This document shows positions 40,701 through 48,357 of a stretch of 64,000 nt of DNA, piece by piece (the first letter of the stretch is position 1; each line of letters starts with the position of its first letter). Location of the stretch: assembly GCA_038373865.1 (NCBI GenBank), contig JAXGGA010000035.1:248001-312000 (forward strand), given 5' to 3'. Under the pieces are notes generated by a model. The model made no database searches and was not told the DNA's origin. It saw only the letters and a list, made by a program, of their open reading frames with translations. The stretch comes from Uloborus plumipes. Lineage: Eukaryota; Arthropoda; Arachnida; Araneae; Uloboridae. The translations under genes were made by a program, and so were the position numbers.

Positions 40701-42178
40701 AGCTAGTCTTGGATAAAAGTAGAAGCTTGACTTTGCCTATTAAAATGCAAACATGTTTATTTTTGTGATGTTTTCATAAAAGAAAAAAAAAATGAAAACA
40801 TTAACTGCTATAAAGTGAAAGTCATTCCTGGAAAGTGTTAGTTAGAAATTAACAATTTCCATTTTAATTGCATTTTTTACTTTTTTCATTTTTACAGCTG
40901 ATGTAGAAGAAATTTCTGCTTCAACTGATTTGGTAAACGTTCTTTACCAAGTCATGGGGAGTGATATTATTGTTCCAGAACTTACACAGAATACGTTGTC
41001 TCTTCTTCTTGTGCTTTCAACTTCTGGTATGTATATGGCTAAAAAATACCATATTATCTGATATAACTTTACTGTGTGTATATACTCCTGCAATCCAAGT
41101 TATTGTTCATGAGACATTTCCTAAAGCCATCACAGATGGCATGAGTGTCATATTATTTATTTGTTTTGATCAGAAGCTTTATTTAAATTAGTGATAAAGG
41201 ATCAATTAAATACTGGGATATAATTAGGAACCAAAGCTACCAGCATATTTTCTGTGGATTAAATTAAGTAAAATTTCATAGGGCTTAGGTGGCATTAGGG
41301 TTGTTCTATGTGTTTTACTGCAGAACTCAGTTTCATTCCATAGCATATAAAGAGGAAAGAAAGTTACATATGCAGTGGGAACTATTATGGGAGGCCTATT
41401 GTAAGGCATGAAATTATCATCATATCACATTTAAAATAAAACATCCAATAAATCCTTCTAGAACATTTTTCTTTAAAATTTCTACTCTCTCCAACTAGGG
41501 TTGGCACGTTTTTGCTGAAGGTGGGAAAAACGGTAAAAATCGTCCCGGTAAAAATACCTTTTTGCCAGTTTTTTTAGCCTAAGTGGCAAAAATAGTTAAC
41601 TTTATTTACGAAAATTTTCAAAAAATTTTACTAATTTTTACTTTAAAGTTTTTTTATTTTTATTTTTTAACTGAGAATATTCATTGCATCATTCAACCTA
41701 CTCTCTCATAAAAATTCTTCTTGGGTAAATACTATTATAGAATTAAGGGGTGAGTAAATAACTATAAAATAAGTCACAGGCTTCGGCTTAAAAGTTGTAA
41801 CAAGGACTTCGTGAAGGGGATTGGTGGTAAATTCCTAAAACCCTTTTTTAACAGAAATTACCAAAGGTGTTGTTGCATTTTATATGCATGTAAAGGCTTT
41901 TATAACTCCCCCTCCCCCTTTTTATTCATATTCGGATTTCTGGTCTGTTTTTTTCATTTTTTCATAGTATTGAAAAAACAAATGATTTTGGTGCCAAATT
42001 AGTTAATTTTAATACAAAGGTTTTTTCTTACTTTGTGTTTCTTTTTTTAGCTAAGCTGAGGTCTGTGATTAATAGCACACCCATACGCTCAGACCTGAAA
42101 GCTTTAAAAAATCACAGTGATGAAAAAATTAAAGAATTGGCTGAAAGAGCTCTGCAACAACTGGAAGTGACCAATTAA
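6088..42178 (+). CDS. RAP1GDS1: Rap1 GTPase-GDP dissociation stimulator 1 (SmgGDS), 15 coding exons, 617 aa
   Basis: Joining 6088-6091, 9524-9634, 10547-10690, 11761-11886, 19900-20043, 20635-20763, 26797-26922, 27845-27994, 30948-31079, 31727-31864, 34846-34971, 38330-38419, 38605-38781, 40898-41026 and 42051-42178 gives 617 codons plus TAA; the vertebrate long form is about 607. The protein is almost entirely armadillo repeats. Recognised segments include [34 protein letters not shown] and [16 protein letters not shown], nearly identical to vertebrate SmgGDS. The family works in the cytosol on Rho/Rap/Rac GTPases with polybasic tails: it promotes nucleotide release (RhoA, RhoC) and escorts GTPases before and after prenylation. 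Every intron is GT-AG and interrupts after the first base of a codon. The inner exons are certain; the 4-base start exon is inferred. Most introns are swollen with mobile elements. Confidence 0.95.
7295..7707 (-). pseudogene. hAT transposase C-terminal fragment, frameshifted
   Basis: Two overlapping minus-strand frames (7707-7459 and 7501-7295) together give the acidic linker [23 protein letters not shown] and the hATC motif ending RLVFLHNNL. The shift lies in an A/T-rich run near 7490. The N-terminal zinc finger and the catalytic D residues are absent. Confidence 0.9.
7892..8111. mobile_element. Short MITE nested in the hAT element
   Basis: Starts CAGGGTT and ends AACCCTG, with ACTGGTC / GACCAGT inverted repeats just inside. 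No matching target duplication was found, so the borders are less sure. Confidence 0.5.
8369..9213. mobile_element. MITE-like inverted-repeat element with a GC-rich insertion inside
   Basis: An imperfect inverted repeat of about 30 bp (AGTACATTTGAGTCTC at 8369; the inverse ends at 9213) bounds the unit. Inside, a second unit has GC-rich palindromic ends (GGGGCCCC near 8500, GGGCCCCGGGG near 9105) and is flanked by copies of CTCAAAGC at about 8479 and 9160. Lies in intron 1, just upstream of exon 2. Confidence 0.5.
9524..9634 (+). CDS. RAP1GDS1: RAP1GDS1 exon 2, residues 2-39
   Basis: Acceptor TTTTTAG, donor GTGAGT, 111 nt, phase 1 at both ends. Encodes [16 protein letters not shown] and a helix ending KQLSAE. 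It corresponds to the helical N-terminal cap of SmgGDS. Confidence 0.9.
10547..10690 (+). CDS. RAP1GDS1: RAP1GDS1 exon 3, residues 39-87
   Basis: Acceptor AATGTAG, donor GTAAGT, 144 nt, phase 1-1. Encodes [16 protein letters not shown] and [13 protein letters not shown], matching the first vertebrate ARM repeat (IIAEVAK). A (TA)n run follows the donor within 20 bases. Confidence 0.95.
10709..10742. repeat. (TA)n microsatellite at the head of a Helitron-like repeat
   Basis: About 15 TA units directly after the exon 3 donor, running into TTTCGGATCTCGAAAACGGC. The same head follows shorter TA tracts at about 22590 and 23140. Confidence 0.85.
10742..11534 (+). mobile_element. Helitron-like non-autonomous repeat, copy 1
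   Basis: Begins TTTCGGATCTCGAAAACGGC and ends with a hairpin CCGAGCGAGGCTCGG followed by CAGGTACT. A 3' hairpin a few bases before the end, AT-rich body, no inverted repeats and no target duplication fit a Helitron/MINE-type element. No Rep or helicase coding is present. Compare the copy ending at 24047. Confidence 0.6.
11761..11886 (+). CDS. RAP1GDS1: RAP1GDS1 exon 4, residues 87-129
   Basis: Acceptor TTTAATGCAG, donor GTAAAG, 126 nt, phase 1-1. Encodes [13 protein letters not shown] and ends in [10 protein letters not shown], one residue off the vertebrate ALGNICYDS. One ARM module. Confidence 0.97.
12115..12510 (+). mobile_element. tRNA-derived SINE, family 1
   Basis: The head has a pol III A box (GTGTAGTGGTTAAGACGCTGG) and a B box (GGGATCAAATCC) about 30 bases on, followed by an unrelated body. 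Lies in intron 4, sense to the gene. It is not a working tRNA: no complete cloverleaf. Confidence 0.75.
13126..13290 (+). repeat. Repeat family TAGTCTGTGGGCC, copy 1
   Basis: Shares TAGTCTGTGGGCC, GTTTGCCAA, GGGACTACG and CAATGTTCCC in order with two minus-strand copies near 14.1-14.5 and 19.0-19.3 kb. Class unknown. Confidence 0.55.
14110..14473 (-). repeat. Repeat family TAGTCTGTGGGCC, copy 2
   Basis: About 80% identical by eye to 18978-19333 over its length, including GCGCCACCTAG and AAACGAAC blocks. Both copies keep a short open frame with nearly the same peptide ([19 protein letters not shown]), but it lacks any other sign of a gene. Confidence 0.7.
14651..14941. mobile_element. hAT-type MITE, CAAGGGCGGATCC family, copy 1
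   Basis: Ends CAAGGGCGGATCC and GGATCC-like GTATCCGCCCTTG are inverted repeats; perfect 8-bp target duplication CTTATATA on both sides. 291 bp, no transposase. Same family at 50484-51503 and 51651-51932. Confidence 0.9.
16371..17078. mobile_element. MITE, CAGGGGTGATTGTG family, copy 1
   Basis: Inverted termini CAGGGGTGATTGTG and CACAATCACCCCTG, with 6-bp direct repeats TTATTA outside. Inner DNA repeats CCGGTATTTT. 708 bp, no coding capacity. The second copy is at 48675-49069. Confidence 0.85.
17079..18677. other. Intron 4 segment, low-complexity and unclassified repeats
   Basis: Contains G and C homopolymers (17541, 18161), a purine block near 17690 and three copies of a GTCGCCAC/GTGGCGAC motif near 18493-18556. 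Open frames here have low-complexity or frame-shadow character, and no gene is supported. Confidence 0.4.
18679..18795. mobile_element. Short MITE with TACCGTATTTTT ends
   Basis: Inverted termini TACCGTATTTTTCGC and GCAAAAAATACGGTA enclose about 90 bases carrying GCCGTATAAGACGG palindromic DNA. No coding capacity. Confidence 0.65.
18978..19333 (-). repeat. Repeat family TAGTCTGTGGGCC, copy 3
   Basis: Parallel to copy 2 from a TTGCAAATATTTTGTGCAA block through GCGCCACCTAG to GGCCCACAGACTA. Inserted in intron 4. No inverted termini seen. Confidence 0.7.
19487..19628. repeat. 142-bp near-perfect hairpin (fold-back MITE)
   Basis: Two arms of 66 bases (CTGTACCTCAGAACCAGACT inward) with a 10-base loop near 19553-19562; I see two mismatches. 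Possible TA target duplication inside the arm ends. It lies 270 bases before exon 5. Confidence 0.9.
19900..20043 (+). CDS. RAP1GDS1: RAP1GDS1 exon 5, residues 129-177, counterpart of the alternative cassette
   Basis: Acceptor CTCTTTCAG, donor GTATAA, 144 nt, phase 1-1. Encodes [19 protein letters not shown] and [12 protein letters not shown]. It falls straight after the ALGNICYD helix, where vertebrate SmgGDS-607 has the 49-residue ARM that SmgGDS-558 lacks. Being a multiple of 3 and symmetrical, it can be skipped in frame. It sits between an 8.0-kb intron full of repeats and a 0.6-kb intron, with a non-consensus donor, so skipping is plausible but not shown. Confidence 0.95.
20635..20763 (+). 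CDS. RAP1GDS1: RAP1GDS1 exon 6, residues 177-220
   Basis: Acceptor TTCACCAG, donor GTATGT, 129 nt, phase 1-1. Encodes [19 protein letters not shown] and [10 protein letters not shown], one ARM module. Confidence 0.95.
21269..21918. mobile_element. 650-bp fold-back element with 8-bp target duplication
   Basis: Starts TAGGGTGGGGCG and ends CGCCCCACCCTA. The arms stay inverted-complementary almost to the centre near 21594 (for example GGGGGCGCTGCGATCGCAAA against its inverse near 21790). CTGATTAA flanks both sides (21261-21268, 21919-21926). It sits inside older hAT-like DNA that begins TAGGGATGCAC near 21186. Intron 6. Confidence 0.92.
22592..22860 (+). mobile_element. Helitron-like repeat, 5' fragment (copy 2)
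   Basis: Starts TTTCGGATCTCGAAAACGGC and follows copy 1 through TTGTATTTAGATA, GTTTTGGT and CGTTTTTTCTGTAAAAAC, then diverges. No 3' hairpin of its own. Confidence 0.6.
23205..23610 (+). mobile_element. tRNA-derived SINE, family 2
   Basis: The head resembles a tRNA from D arm to anticodon arm (GATTGGTAAGTCGTCAGAC, loop CTCGTAA, anticodon CGT as in tRNA-Thr), with a degraded B box (GGTCCCGGGCTGATC). A GC-richer body follows and ends near GCCTTCGGCGCC. Inserted in Helitron-like copy 3. Confidence 0.65.
23636..23865. mobile_element. TTAA-flanked element (piggyBac-like MITE)
   Basis: TTAA at 23632-23635 and 23866-23869 flank a 230-bp unit starting CCCTTTGACGCAG with an imperfect inverse at the right end. 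The host repeat's intact version at about 11335 reads CATCGTTTAAATAAGG, an empty site with the TTAA target. Confidence 0.75.
25271..25567. mobile_element. Fold-back MITE nested in the 24.2-kb element
   Basis: Starts CTAAGGCAGGAATTCAAGTG and ends CACTTGAATTGCCTTAG; inner arms share GCGATTGC/GCGATCGC units and GTAATTCA near the centre. 297 bp, no coding. Confidence 0.75.
25920..26250 (+). pseudogene. Degraded coding remnant, charged coiled-coil type
   Basis: With stops ignored the DNA reads [50 protein letters not shown] and [10 protein letters not shown], a Lys/Glu-rich helical pattern, interrupted by in-frame stops (TAG near 25986 and near 26184). It is probably what is left of the element's own protein; the family is not recognised. 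Confidence 0.45.
26797..26922 (+). CDS. RAP1GDS1: RAP1GDS1 exon 7, residues 220-262
   Basis: Acceptor TTTATAG, donor GTTTGT (weak), 126 nt, phase 1-1. Encodes [18 protein letters not shown] and [12 protein letters not shown], one ARM module. It lies 127 bases after the right target duplication of a 2.5-kb hAT-like insertion. Confidence 0.95.
27845..27994 (+). CDS. RAP1GDS1: RAP1GDS1 exon 8, residues 262-312
   Basis: Acceptor TTTTCATAG, donor GTAAGT, 150 nt, phase 1-1. Encodes [18 protein letters not shown], aligned with the vertebrate repeat ending GLVECLLEIV, then a loop and DLVILILTG. Confidence 0.97.
28351..29548 (+). mobile_element. Helitron-like element with internal 144-bp tandem repeats
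   Basis: The 5' end TCTATATC sits in a palindrome (CTTTCTTCTATAT / ATATAGAAGAAAG). The 3' end has a short hairpin CGTGACGGCCACG followed by ACAGCTAG at 29541-29548. No inverted termini or target duplication, as expected for Helitrons. No Rep/helicase coding. Fills much of intron 8. Confidence 0.6.
28615..29062 (+). repeat. Tandem repeat, 144-bp unit, three copies plus a partial
   Basis: GGTGGAGCAATCGCACGTG recurs at steps of 144, 144 and 146 bases (anchor T at 28624, 28768, 28912, 29058), with GTAACCGGCGGAATCAAACG and AGACCCTACTGAGTACAG in each unit. Confidence 0.92.
30948..31079 (+). CDS. RAP1GDS1: RAP1GDS1 exon 9, residues 312-356
   Basis: Acceptor AATTATAG, donor GTTTGA (weak), 132 nt, phase 1-1. 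Encodes [19 protein letters not shown] and [13 protein letters not shown], matching the vertebrate LAGALAIANFARN helix, part of the GTPase-binding groove in this family. Confidence 0.97.
31727..31864 (+). CDS. RAP1GDS1: RAP1GDS1 exon 10, residues 356-402
   Basis: Acceptor TATCTTAG, donor GTAAGA, 138 nt, phase 1-1. Encodes [17 protein letters not shown] and [15 protein letters not shown], the most conserved helix of the protein. Confidence 0.98.
33767..33808. repeat. (TA)n microsatellite
   Basis: About 20 TA units 84 bases left of the long palindrome. Confidence 0.95.
33893..34639. repeat. 747-bp near-perfect palindrome
   Basis: Left arm 33893-34264 and right arm 34268-34639 are inverted copies of 372 bases around a CCC spacer (position i pairs with 68532 minus i). 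I found a single mismatch (34251 T against 34281 C) and no indel. The left side is near a TA tract, and the right arm runs directly into a second one. In intron 10, 207 bases before exon 11. It could be a fold-back element, a recent inverted duplication, or an assembly artefact. Confidence 0.95.
34635..34745. repeat. (AT)n tract grading into TATG/GT repeats
   Basis: About 35 AT units, then GTATGTATAT, TATGTATG and (GT)n. It separates the palindrome from exon 11. Confidence 0.95.
34846..34971 (+). CDS. RAP1GDS1: RAP1GDS1 exon 11, residues 402-444
   Basis: Acceptor TTTTGCAG, donor GTATGT, 126 nt, phase 1-1. Encodes [18 protein letters not shown] and [13 protein letters not shown]. The exon begins 207 bases after the right end of a long palindrome and just downstream of an (AT)n tract. 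Confidence 0.98.
35522..35616 (-). mobile_element. Short tRNA-derived retrosequence with poly(A)
   Basis: On the minus strand: A box TGGCCAAGTGGATAATGC, B box GGGTTCAGACACCC, then GGCATG-type DNA and a tail of about 23 A (the T run at 35522-35544). Fits a tRNA-headed SINE or tRNA retropseudogene. Intron 11. Confidence 0.65.
36351..37265. repeat. Repeat starting AACCGACTTCAACAAAGGAG
   Basis: This head and the following GGTTATATAATTCGTCGG occur widely in invertebrate repeats (recalled, not searched). Its inverse GAAGTCGGTT ends the adjoining fold-back at about 37696, so both may be parts of one element. No coding supported. Confidence 0.45.
37266..37723. repeat. Fold-back repeat, arms about 140 bp, loop about 180 bp
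   Basis: 37266-37404 is inverted at 37584-37723. Both arms share AACCGACTTCGGAACTTCAC and ACACCATCGATACTACATTT without a visible mismatch. Intron 11. Confidence 0.88.
37990..38275 (+). mobile_element. tRNA-derived SINE, family 3
   Basis: A box TTAGTGGTCAAAGTAGTCTG and B box GTGTTCAAATCCCGG, then a body with TCTCTCTCTTGTCCTTGTCC and an (AAC)n-like tail. It ends about 55 bases before exon 12. Confidence 0.75.
38330..38419 (+). CDS. RAP1GDS1: RAP1GDS1 exon 12, residues 444-474
   Basis: Acceptor CATTTTAG, donor GTAAGG, 90 nt, phase 1-1, the shortest internal exon. Encodes [20 protein letters not shown], matching vertebrate VERLVEWCEAKDHAGV. It covers only half an ARM module; exon 13 completes it after a 185-bp intron, the smallest in the gene. 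Confidence 0.97.
38605..38781 (+). CDS. RAP1GDS1: RAP1GDS1 exon 13, residues 474-533
   Basis: Acceptor ATTTCTAG, donor GTAAGT, 177 nt, phase 1-1. Encodes [15 protein letters not shown] and [20 protein letters not shown]; the vertebrate protein has [14 protein letters not shown] here. Confidence 0.98.
39890..40709 (+). mobile_element. Helitron-like repeat in intron 13
   Basis: AT-rich head with (TATG)n, then TCGGATCTGGACCAAATTTG; the end reads GATCCTGTGCAGATC then CACACAGCTAG near 40709. The hairpin plus CTAG end parallels the element ending at 29548. Borders approximate. Confidence 0.45.
40898..41026 (+). CDS. RAP1GDS1: RAP1GDS1 exon 14, residues 533-576
   Basis: Acceptor TTTTTACAG, donor GTATGT, 129 nt, phase 1-1. 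Encodes [19 protein letters not shown] and [12 protein letters not shown], the last full ARM module. Confidence 0.95.
41511..41600. mobile_element. Solo hAT-like end, TAGGGTTGGCACG
   Basis: A typical hAT-style terminus with repeated GGTAAAAAT/GGTAAAAATCG units; no matching inverse end was found in intron 14. Confidence 0.35.
42051..42178 (+). CDS. RAP1GDS1: RAP1GDS1 exon 15 with stop, residues 576-617
   Basis: Acceptor TTCTTTTTTTAG. Reads [19 protein letters not shown], then [14 protein letters not shown] and TAA at 42176-42178. The vertebrate C-terminus has the same pattern (SKLRSH, then a helix ending in a short polar tail). Confidence 0.95.
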
Positions 42179-42867
42179 TTTGCTGAAATGCACATTTTAT
42201 GTTTAATGCTGATCAATGTGTGTTGTCTTGTTTAATTAATCATCTGATATTGGGAACCTTCGTGTGAATTGCGGTCAGCTGGCTGCTAAATTATGAACTG
42301 CACCTGAATTATTTTAATGAATGGTGCTTACATGTAAAAAATAAAAAGTAAATGATTATAATGCTGACACATAAATATGGCACTGTATTGCATCTATATG
42401 CAGTATTTAAATTTATTTTTATGCTGTTGGACTGTCTGTATTGAATGGTGTAAAAATCTTAGCTGCTTGTGCTGAAATACAAGTCATGTTTACAGCAAAA
42501 GTTGATTAGCAAGTGGCCCCTCTCTTGCAAAATTGTTCCATATTTGCTTGGATATTTACTATAAAAAATGTGTTGAATTTGCAATTATCCCTATTGCCCT
42601 CCTCCCCTTTCCATAGTTTTCTTTTGAGATAAATTGTGGTCTTCTGTACTTCGATAAAAGTTTTGTTAAGATTATTTAAAAAGTTATTTTACTATTCAAG
42701 GAAATATGGAACAGTGTCAGTATAATTGTTCGAACGCAATATTTACTGAGAACAAAGTAAAATATCTACTACGAATATGTTTCTGTATAGCTTTTGTTTA
42801 TTCTGCAACATTGCTTTCACGTAGTTTGTGAATGTAATTGAACATACCAGTCAATCATTTTGTTGTA

Positions 42868-42898
42868 AATAAATAAATGAATAATCACTGATAATAAA
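42868..42898 (+). promoter_or_regulatory. Clustered poly(A) signals for RAP1GDS1
   Basis: AATAAA occurs at 42868-42873, 42872-42877 and 42893-42898, followed by a run of A. They lie 690-720 bases after the stop codon. Confidence 0.5.
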
Positions 42899-44573
42899 AT
42901 TAAAAAAAAAAAAGTTATTAGTGATGTTCTAAGTCCACTTTCTAAACATATTTTCTTTTTCTCAGTTGTAGTTGAGATTGAATTCAACATTTTTTAAAGC
43001 ACTTAATATCTTTTTATCTTGGCTATTTTAAATATTTTTTTATTTTTAAATGGCTTAAAGAGTTTGTTAAAAAAATTGATTAATTTTATGCTAGGGACCA
43101 AGAACATAATACATTACTTGCACACTAAACAATTCAAAAGTTTACTGACCATGTTTGAAAAAATAAATGAAATGAATAAATAAAAACAAAGCAAAGAAAA
43201 AGTTAAAAGAAATCCAACCGAATGAAAGAAGAAATGATATGTTTAAGGCACGAAATCACACTTTGAGAAAAATTGAATTAAGTTCTGTTGCAAAATGATG
43301 AGTGAAGAAAGTTAAAGCATAAATAATCATTTATCAGGAATGAGTATGGAGTGGCCTGCATTGCTTTTTTTTCTTCATATTTATTAATTTTTGTCTTGGT
43401 GTTTTTTTTTTTTTTTGGCCTGGAGGGGGTTGGGGTTATGAGTTTGTAAGTCTTGACATTACAATAGCACAAATGTATGAAATTTTAAGCCAAGAAGATA
43501 TCCCTCTATTAATGATTCTCTGAGAAGCCTGCGGATAGATCAGGGCGGGGAGACTTGCTGGGAATCCCGCTATTAATGACCCAGAACAGTTTTGTACTTC
43601 ATTGTCTTGAGTAATGAAAATATTGTAAGTGGCAAAAGAATTTTCCCTCAAATTCAGCCCAAATTTCTATTTTATTCATCCCTAATTGAATGATTACTTG
43701 TTTCTTTTTTTAACATTTCCACATGTTTACATGTACCTAAAAATGTATGGACTGCCGAAATATCAATTTTCACCATTCCTTGAGTTAACTATGATAAGTT
43801 TTTGTGTGACATATGAATCTATACTGTGTGTGCACATGTATGTATGTATATATGCATTTTACGTAACTAAAAAAAGGATGTTCCTCCTCTGCCAACTGTA
43901 GATGGCTGAAATTTCATATGTAGGGGCCTGTTAGCGTAGAATCAGATTATGGTACATTTTAATTTACAATGAATAATCTTATTAAGACTATCATGAAAAC
44001 CTTGCAGTAATTATAAAAATGTATAAATGTTGACTGGTATGGATATCTATATGTGTCCCCCTACATAAAAGGGCTTCCTGCAGCTTTTCTTGCTGTCCTA
44101 ATGTTTAAATTTCAATTATAAATGATTGAATTGTATTATGTGCAAATGTGCTGAAGGTCTGTGTTTTTTTGTGAGCCGTTTGCTCTTTTATTTCTAGTCG
44201 AATTTTTCAAAAGTAATTTCAGGGTATATATTTTAATTTTGCCAAGAATTTTTTTAAACTGCATATGTCATATGAATACTGATTCATGAAGCTGTGTTTC
44301 TTGTATTGCTGCATTTCTATACAGTGAAATCTTAAGGATTTAGTTGTATTGAAATAGTCCTCACTTATTTAAAAAAAAAAAAATTCAAAAATTTGTACAT
44401 ACAAATATGCTACCAGTAATTTCATCTTCATAAAATTCTTGTGTATACTTGCTATTATTTTTTTTTCATTATTTTATCTTTTTACTAGACATTAGCATGT
44501 TATCAGGGTAATGTTGTATTGTAAAATGAATAATTAGTTAATATTATTGTGAATTGTTAATGTTTAAATTAGA

Positions 44574-44640
44574 GATGGTACGAAGCAGGAATTGGCCGAA
44601 GCGCCGAATACCGAAGCTTCGGCCGAACCTTCGACTGTTG
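44574..44640. mobile_element. Solo hAT-like end rich in CCGAAGC / GCTTCGG
   Basis: AGATGGTACGAAGC is followed by GGCCGAAGCGCCGAATACCG and the palindromic CCGAAGCTTCGG. The opposite end is not seen. Confidence 0.4.
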
Positions 44641-46861
44641 TTTCAAAAATTCCAATAATATTAGATCCTTGTTTTGTAGCATGAACAAGTTTACAAAAAA
44701 CATGGGCACTACTCTTATAAAATACAGTTAAACTTAGAATATTTCCCAAAACTGTATTTATATGCTTGTTTTTTGGTTCTGTAATAGACATATCTTATGA
44801 GATACGTCCAATATAGAGAAAATAATATTATTTACCTGTATTTTTTCTGAAAAACTTCAAAATTTAACTGCATAATATAGAAGTAAAGATCATGTTCTGT
44901 ATGAAGTTGGCGACATAAAATAATGTTTTAATATATTTCAAACCTTTGTAAGCTGTTTTGTGAAAAACTGATATGTCTGTTACCATGGAATTGCCCATAA
45001 GTAAAATCTTTAAATCATATTCAAAAACTTGCAAAGCAAATATTTTCTAGGAAACCAAATCTATAAAAAGATATCTCCATCCCTTAAATTTAATGTGTTA
45101 TTGGTGCTTCAGCAAAAGTAAAGTAATCCACCAAAAATTAATGAACTAACTCCAACACTTAATTATGTTATCCAATCAGTTTCATAGTACAAACTAACCA
45201 TAAAATGGTAGTTTTATCAATAAACTTTCTGCACCAGATGGTTATTTGTTTAATAGTTCAACTGCTTCCTATAGCCGCTCATAAGTTTAAATTGACAATG
45301 TTTCAAAACTAGAGTTTCCAACATGAGTGACTTTTTCAATGATATTGTCTTTCAATAAAGTGTTTAAATTACAGCAGAAAATTATTCTCATATGTTTTTT
45401 AAAATGTCTCACCAGACAATTTTCATTTTAAAATTCCCCCAAAGAAAATTGTACTTTTTTTGGCAATTTACTTTTAACACAGTTCATGACCAAAAATAAT
45501 TCTTAAATTTTAGTCTTCAAAACTTAGGATTTCATTGTATATTTGGAAAAGTTTTCAAATGTGTCTCTGAATGTTTCCCTTTTGTGTTGTTTGTTGTTGT
45601 TTTTTTTTTATTTCATAAAATAAATAAATTCGTTGCATACCTCTTGTTAGATTTAAATTTGTTATCAAAATTATTTTTTTAGTATATTTTTGTATGCAAG
45701 TTTTTGAACCTTGCAAAAAATATTCAATTCCTTTAATCCTCCCCACCCCTCCCCTTTCATGCACATTAACTACTTGATGTGTTCTACGCTATGTAATTTT
45801 AAAGTTTGTGTGTTACTTTTAATGTATATTTTCTGAAAATTATTTAATGTAATATTCTATTACCATTTATTTGACTGTTGGAAAAGAACATGATTTCATT
45901 AGATTTTATACAAAAACTTACGTACAAAAACTTATGATTTTCATTTGCTAATGTTAATGTATTATTTACATCTACTTACACCTTTTTGTTCTTCACCTAG
46001 TTTTGTCTTTTTCTACCTTATTCTGAATTATTAGAAACATTTTTTCAAATTGGCTTAACTACAATTTGAAAATTTATTTGTATATTAGTATGTATCATAC
46101 ACAAAGCTTCATATTTAAAGAACAAATATTCAAATTGCTTTTGTATATTACTGGTGATTAATATGCTTAAGTGACATTTTGTGATAGCGTATTTTATTGT
46201 GTCTTCTTTCATTCTGAATTATTAATGATGTTTTAGTTAATAGTACAGCCTTTATTAATTATTTGACCAAAATTAAGTTGAAAAGTATATTCTAATTACT
46301 GTAAATTACATTTTTTTGTCTGTTTTCAAGCATAAATTTGTGCACACTTTGTAAAAAGCAAAAAGGTTTTGTACATAGAAAAATAGTGTATCATGTTCAG
46401 ACTGCTATTTTAAAACTAAGAAATATTTAACAAAGTTTGCTCAACCGCTTTAAAAAGAGCCAAGAATAAACGATTTGTAACTACATAGCTTTAGCTTGAT
46501 CATTGTAACTACTTACTTCTATCACAAGTTTTTGTTACTATTATACATCTTCATAATTGTTATATTGTTAAAACATGCTTTTGAATTTTTGTAAATGAAG
46601 TTATGCCTTTATATTAAGTTAGAAACTTCAAAAATTTCATTAGGAATTAGGATGTACATGGAAAACATTTAAGGTATAGACAAATTATATATATATATTC
46701 GAAATGTATTGAAATTACTATTAAAATCTATTTTTGTAAGTTTGAAAAGTTTTTACAATTTTGAATTTTTTTTGAAAAGTCCTTTTTTTTGCAATGGAAT
46801 TGTTAAAATCATTACATTTTGTTAAATGTTTAACATGAAAACAATCATTTAAAACGATATA

Positions 46862-47035
46862 CTGTCGTCCCCGCTTAATCGGGTAACGGATAAACGAATA
46901 CCCCGCTTATACGAATAAAACACCCTGGAACTGAGCCATAGACGCAGTGTTAAAGATCCCCGCTTAAACAAATACCCCGCTTAATCGAATAATATTTCTT
47001 AAAAACGATAGTATTCGTTTTAGCGTGGCCGACAG
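46862..47035. mobile_element. Tc1/mariner/pogo-type MITE with TA duplication
   Basis: Starts CTGTCGTCCCCGCTTAA and ends with the rough inverse CTAAAACGAATAC to CGACAG, flanked by TA (46860-46861, 47036-47037). Inner DNA repeats CCCCGCTTAA...CGAATA three times. 174 bp. Confidence 0.75.
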
Positions 47036-47853
47036 TATTTAGTTGTAAGTAATTGCAAAATACTTTCTTATTTCTTTGACTAGTCTAAAATATCTTATAT
47101 GCTACTTTGTGTATGTTTTATTTATTATTTTTGAAATGTTTTACTGTGATAGACATATCAAATTTATAATTGTTCATATTTACTGCTTATTTTGAAACTA
47201 CCATTCCATGGTAAAAGTCTAGTTATTAATATCATTATTTGTGATTCAAGTCTTTTTTACACATGTTCATTCTTAAAAACTGATTTTTATGTGGCATTAA
47301 AAGTGATACCCATGTGTTCATTTTTCAAAATCAGTCCCATTGTATGAATTTTGAACTGTATTTTCCACTTTCAAAAAACTTGTGCAAATTGAGAAATTGC
47401 ATATTTTGTTCCAAGGTCAACAACATTCTTATAAATGAGTACTTAATGCAATATGCTCAGAGTTTAAATTATCAAATTTATTATATATTGGATGCCATAA
47501 ATGACACATGGATAATCTAAACAAGCTCATACAGAAATGTAAGATAATAATTAATTTTAAATGTTTTATGCTTTGAACCAAAAATAAATATAAGTTGATG
47601 CATGCATATGTTAACATCTGAACAGAGGCGTTGGAAGGAGGTGGCATCGGGGCAGTTGCAAAGGACGCCTAAATAGGGAGGGACTAGGACAAAGCATATC
47701 CTGCACCTATTATACTATGTGTAACAAGAGCTGGCGTGTCTAAGCCAACTTAATTTCTCACTCTCTGCACTTTTCCTCTTATGGTTGTCATAGTTATGGC
47801 GCTATGAACTTTTTCCCCAGCTTTTGCAACAATGGTTAAACGCAAAGCATTAA

Positions 47854-48357
47854 CCCATTTATGCCCTGTAGCCTAAAAACGGGACGCTTGTTAGTTACTG
47901 CATACAAAAACCTGTAATGGGTATATCATTTTACTAAAGCTGTTTTTCCCTAGTTAAATAGTCCTTCTTGAGAAAAGCAGTTAGAGCCACTATTTGGACA
48001 TCAGAGTTTATTTATTGACAGCTAGTTTCAGACAAATCAGTCAAGCAACGATCCAGCATGGATAAGTTTTTTTTTTTTGCGAAATTATTTTGCATAAAAT
48101 TAAACTATTTTAAAAGGATTTGCTTAAAATCGATCACAGATGCCTTCTGTGATGTTAATTTGTGAAAGTAAACTCAAGTAAGGTCGTATTTTTCTCACAT
48201 ATGTTCAAAATATCCCATAAGCAGGACGTTAAATAACTTAATCAATATGGCAACGGCAAACTATTTTAAGCCTAAAATGTATGTAAACCATTCCAAATAA
48301 GAGTTTTAAGCAGATAAATTATTGAATTTTTTTTTTTTAAACTTGGGCATAAATGAG
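47854..48357. mobile_element. TTAA-flanked MITE (piggyBac-like)
   Basis: TTAA at 47850-47853 and 48358-48361; the ends CCCATTTATGCCC and GGGCATAAATGAG are inverted repeats with one mismatch. 504 bp, no coding. Confidence 0.85.

Larger units (their letters stand above)
42179..46858 (+). other. 3' UTR and downstream flank of RAP1GDS1
   Basis: No coding frame is supported. AATAAA signals occur at 42340, 42868, 42872 and 42893, the last three just before an A-run at about 42901, so a transcript end near 42.91 kb is likely. A Pumilio-type TGTAAATA lies at 42864. Another AATAAA sits near 46455. Few recognisable repeats occur from 42.2 to 46.8 kb (one hAT-like end near 44574), which would also fit a longer alternative 3' UTR. 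Confidence 0.5.
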
